From contig JAEYXS010000085.1 in the NCBI GenBank assembly GCA_023431185.1, positions 1-64,000 of the forward strand: 64,000 bases of DNA, written 5' to 3'. Below the pieces are notes generated by a model. It was not told the DNA's origin. It was given only the letters and a program-made list of their open reading frames with translations, and did not search any database. Both the position numbers and the translations under genes were made by a program. This document shows, one piece after another, positions 62,126-64,000 of this stretch; the first letter of the stretch is position 1, and every line of letters begins with the position of its first letter. Source of the DNA: Verrucomicrobiota bacterium (GTDB lineage Bacteria; Verrucomicrobiota; Verrucomicrobiia; Limisphaerales; JAEYXS01).

Positions 62126-62803
62126 TTATGGTTGTTCCAACGTTTTGATGAACTCATCCGCCTTTGCGATGGAAGCATTCATATCGGTGATAAGCCGGGT
62201 GATCTCCGTCTGGATGCTCGCTGCCTCGCCCTTCAGCGACGCGATTGCCTGCGCATTCAAATTATGCTTCAGGAACAGCACATGATCCTTCAATTGCGTC
62301 AGCACCGGGTGCATGGATTGCTCCGCTTTTCGCAGCGCCACCATCATCCCGTCATACCGCGTGCGCGTCTCCAGCAGTTGTCGCCGGCTCGCCGCTTGCA
62401 GTGCCGGCGTCGTGATCTCCGCCAGCTCCCGCTCCCATTCCGCGAAGAGATCGCCCGCCACCGACTCCACATCCTTGATGCGTTTCCGCACCGACTCCGC
62501 CAGCTCGGCCGACTTCGTGTAATCCCCCTCCAACTCGCGATACGCCGCCTCCAGCTTCCCGCCGTCGAAGCGGTACATCGCCTGGAGTTTCGTGAGCGCA
62601 TCCTTGAACTGCTCGCCCGCCTCCTTTTGCTCATCCCGCGCCGCCAACACCCGCTTCTTCAAGAGATCCCGCTTCGCCACGCCGAACTTCTCCATCGTGG
62701 CGTAATACGCCGTCTTGCAACCCGTGCCCGCCGTCACCGTGATCAACAGCGACAACGCTAGCCACAACGTGGCCCGCAACCGGTGGGACAAGGCTTTATG
62801 CAT
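62126..62803 (-). CDS. DUF2959 family lipoprotein
   Basis: Protein of 225 residues from the ATG at 62803 (an in-frame start at 62821 adds six residues). A signal sequence ends at AGTGC, Cys29, followed at once by KTAYYATMEKFGVAKRDLLK, the start of the DUF2959 domain, and by REQKEAGEQF-like coiled segments (ARDEQKEAGEQFKDALTKLQ). Largely alpha-helical. The family is widespread in gamma-proteobacteria and PVC bacteria without known function. First gene of a minus-strand pair with the LEA14-like lipoprotein. Confidence 0.85.
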   Translation of the reverse strand: MHKALSHRLRATLWLALSLLITVTAGTGCKTAYYATMEKFGVAKRDLLKKRVLAARDEQKEAGEQFKDALTKLQAMYRFDGGKLEAAYRELEGDYTKSAELAESVRKRIKDVESVAGDLFAEWERELAEITTPALQAASRRQLLETRTRYDGMMVALRKAEQSMHPVLTQLKDHVLFLKHNLNAQAIASLKGEAASIQTEITRLITDMNASIAKADEFIKTLEQP

Positions 62804-62935
62804 GCTCAAGCCATTCCGCATAATCCCCTCAAAGTCAACCGGTTTTGTATCCTGAGGCGTCTTCTTTCCGGTTTACAATGCCGCCTTCTAGGTGTCTCCT
62901 AGGCAGCAGACGTCCGTTTGATTACCTTCACTTTT

Positions 62936-63751
62936 ATGGAAGACGCAAAAAAACTGATCATTGATTTCTTCATCTCCTACGGTTTCCAGATCATCGGCGC
63001 CCTCCTCATCATGGGCCTCGGTGTCTTGCTGGCCAAATACCTGGGCCGCATTTTGGAAGAGGCGCTCACCAAGAAGGGCATGGAGCCGCCCTTGCGTTCC
63101 CTCATCATCAAAGGTGTCAAGATTCTCATCTTCGCCTTCACCGCCGTCCTCGCACTGGAGAAGTTTGGTGTCCCCATCGCGCCCATGGTCGCCGGTATCG
63201 GTGTCGCCGGTGTGGGCATCGGCCTCGCCATGCAAGGTGTCCTCGGCAACGTCGTTGCCGGCCTCACCATCATCTTCACCAAACCCTTCCGCATCGGCGA
63301 GTGGGTGGACATGCTCGGCGAACATGGCGAAGTCGTCTCCATCGAACTCTTCACCACCACCCTCATGCACCCGGACCGCTCCCGCATCATCATCCCCAAC
63401 CGCAAGATCGTCGGCGAGATCCTCCACAATTACGGTTCCGTCCGCCAGCTCGACATCACCGTCGGCGTCGCATACGCTACGGACCTCGATGCCGCCCTCG
63501 GCTCCATCCGCCGCGTCCTGGAGGCCAATCCCCGCATCATCAAAGATCCGGCACCCATTGTCGGTGTCAGCCAGTTGGCCGATTCCTCCATCAACATCTC
63601 CGTGAAACCTTGGGTCTCCGTCGTCGATTACGTCCCCGCCGAGGCCGAGCTCTACAAGACCATCGTGGAAGAATTTCGCCGTGTTAACGTCACCATCCCC
63701 TTCCCGCAACGCGAACTCCGTGTCCTCAACGCTGCTGAACTGGCCGGGTAA
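62936..63751 (+). CDS. Small-conductance mechanosensitive channel, MscS family
   Basis: Protein of 271 residues. The ATG at 62936 is preferred over a TTG at 62918 because MscS proteins start shortly before the first helix. Three hydrophobic segments, the last forming the pore helix (GVAGVGIGLAMQGVLGNVVA) rich in Ala and Gly, followed by FTKPFRIGEWVDM, the typical start of the beta domain, and IPNRKIVGEILHNY. Opens under membrane tension to protect against osmotic downshock. Single-domain size; no partner gene. Confidence 0.92.
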   Translation: MEDAKKLIIDFFISYGFQIIGALLIMGLGVLLAKYLGRILEEALTKKGMEPPLRSLIIKGVKILIFAFTAVLALEKFGVPIAPMVAGIGVAGVGIGLAMQGVLGNVVAGLTIIFTKPFRIGEWVDMLGEHGEVVSIELFTTTLMHPDRSRIIIPNRKIVGEILHNYGSVRQLDITVGVAYATDLDAALGSIRRVLEANPRIIKDPAPIVGVSQLADSSINISVKPWVSVVDYVPAEAELYKTIVEEFRRVNVTIPFPQRELRVLNAAELAG

Positions 63752-63753
63752 GA

Positions 63754-63791
63754 CGGGTTGCCCTGTCACCGGTGACAAAGACCCGCTTTTT
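63754..63791 (+). terminator. Terminator after mscS
   Basis: CGGGT (63754-63758) pairs with ACCCG (63781-63785) outside a 14-bp palindrome TGTCACCGGTGACA (63764-63777), followed by CTTTTTG. Confidence 0.6.
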
Positions 63792-63835
63792 GCTGGTTTA
63801 CCATCCCAAAACCTCGCATAGTCCTCTAGCCAAGC

Positions 63836-64000
63836 ATGTCAGAAGCCGTTCCAACTGCCGGAGTGATGACCGCTGGGGCTCGACCAAGCCGCCTCGCCGG
63901 AGATGGCGCGCACCTGCTCGTCGTGGATGACGACTACATGAACAGCGCTCTCCTCAGCGAGCGTCTGCATGCTGAGGGCTACGTAGTGGAGGTCGCCAAT
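63836..64000 (+). CDS. Response regulator receiver protein, cut by window end
   Basis: The first 55 codons are inside the window, ending without a stop. After a polar N-terminal lead, LLVVDDDYMNSALLSERL begins a receiver domain: VVDDD carries the acidic pocket residues, and HAEGYVVEVA continues the alpha1-beta2 part. The phosphoacceptor Asp and any output domain are beyond the window. Confidence 0.85.
   Translation, partial: MSEAVPTAGVMTAGARPSRLAGDGAHLLVVDDDYMNSALLSERLHAEGYVVEVAN

Noticed and set aside
1..64000. tRNA, rRNA, CRISPR arrays, insertion sequences or prophage genes
   Set aside because: None recognised. Repeats present are short, non-periodic over long distances and not interspersed with spacers; no transposase or integrase was found.

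Overview
The window (about 58-60 % GC by eye) looks like a chromosomal segment of a Verrucomicrobiota member, probably of the Pedosphaera/Limisphaerales type. Pointers are the DUF1549/DUF1553 plus DUF1501 pair, the planctomycete/verrucomicrobial heme-binding dehydrogenase, several sulfatases, Tat-exported sugar-isomerase-like and toroid proteins, and pseudopilins whose N-terminal helix ends in LLPALAKAKA. No tRNA, rRNA, CRISPR array, transposase or phage gene was seen.

Layout. 0-7 kb: two poorly known proteins, a hairpin-rich non-coding stretch, then the DUF1549/DUF1553-DUF1501 operon. 7-16 kb: small membrane proteins, an MFS transporter, a Tat-exported TIM-barrel protein, sixA, prmC-murA, a zinc-ribbon protein, lepB and a sulfatase. 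16-20.6 kb: a giant secreted cadherin/VCBS-like protein with a nested duplicated module, followed 20 bp later by an outer-membrane barrel. 20.6-28 kb is core metabolism and replication: pyrD, glnB-glnA, dnaA (with candidate DnaA boxes and a 25-bp palindrome upstream), an ABC-2 type ATPase and xylA. 28-43 kb is a catabolic and envelope region rich in secreted enzymes: TatD hydrolase, heme-binding dehydrogenase, DUF2314-ankyrin protein, EamA transporter, a minus-strand cassette of sulfatase, Tat toroid protein and ceramidase-like protein, and an orphan protein made of two related halves. 43-51 kb: DUF2927 lipoprotein, a divergent DUF2917/MocR regulator pair with a clear operator, a VIT-VWA protein and a serine hydrolase-NamZ fusion. 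51-55 kb: ornithine-lipid-type acyltransferases and a stand-alone CoaB-like protein. 55-58.5 kb: a tandemly duplicated lipoprotein-pseudopilin unit. 58.5-64 kb: ABC-F ATPase, CvpA-like protein, two lipoproteins, MscS channel and the start of a response regulator cut by the window end.

Intergenic DNA is unusually structured. Several families of short hairpin repeats (REP-like), a 152-bp element with 31-bp terminal inverted repeats, and a 44-bp direct repeat flanking the toroid/ceramidase pair occur between genes. Functional assignments come from reading motifs and family resemblance by eye; no database search was run.
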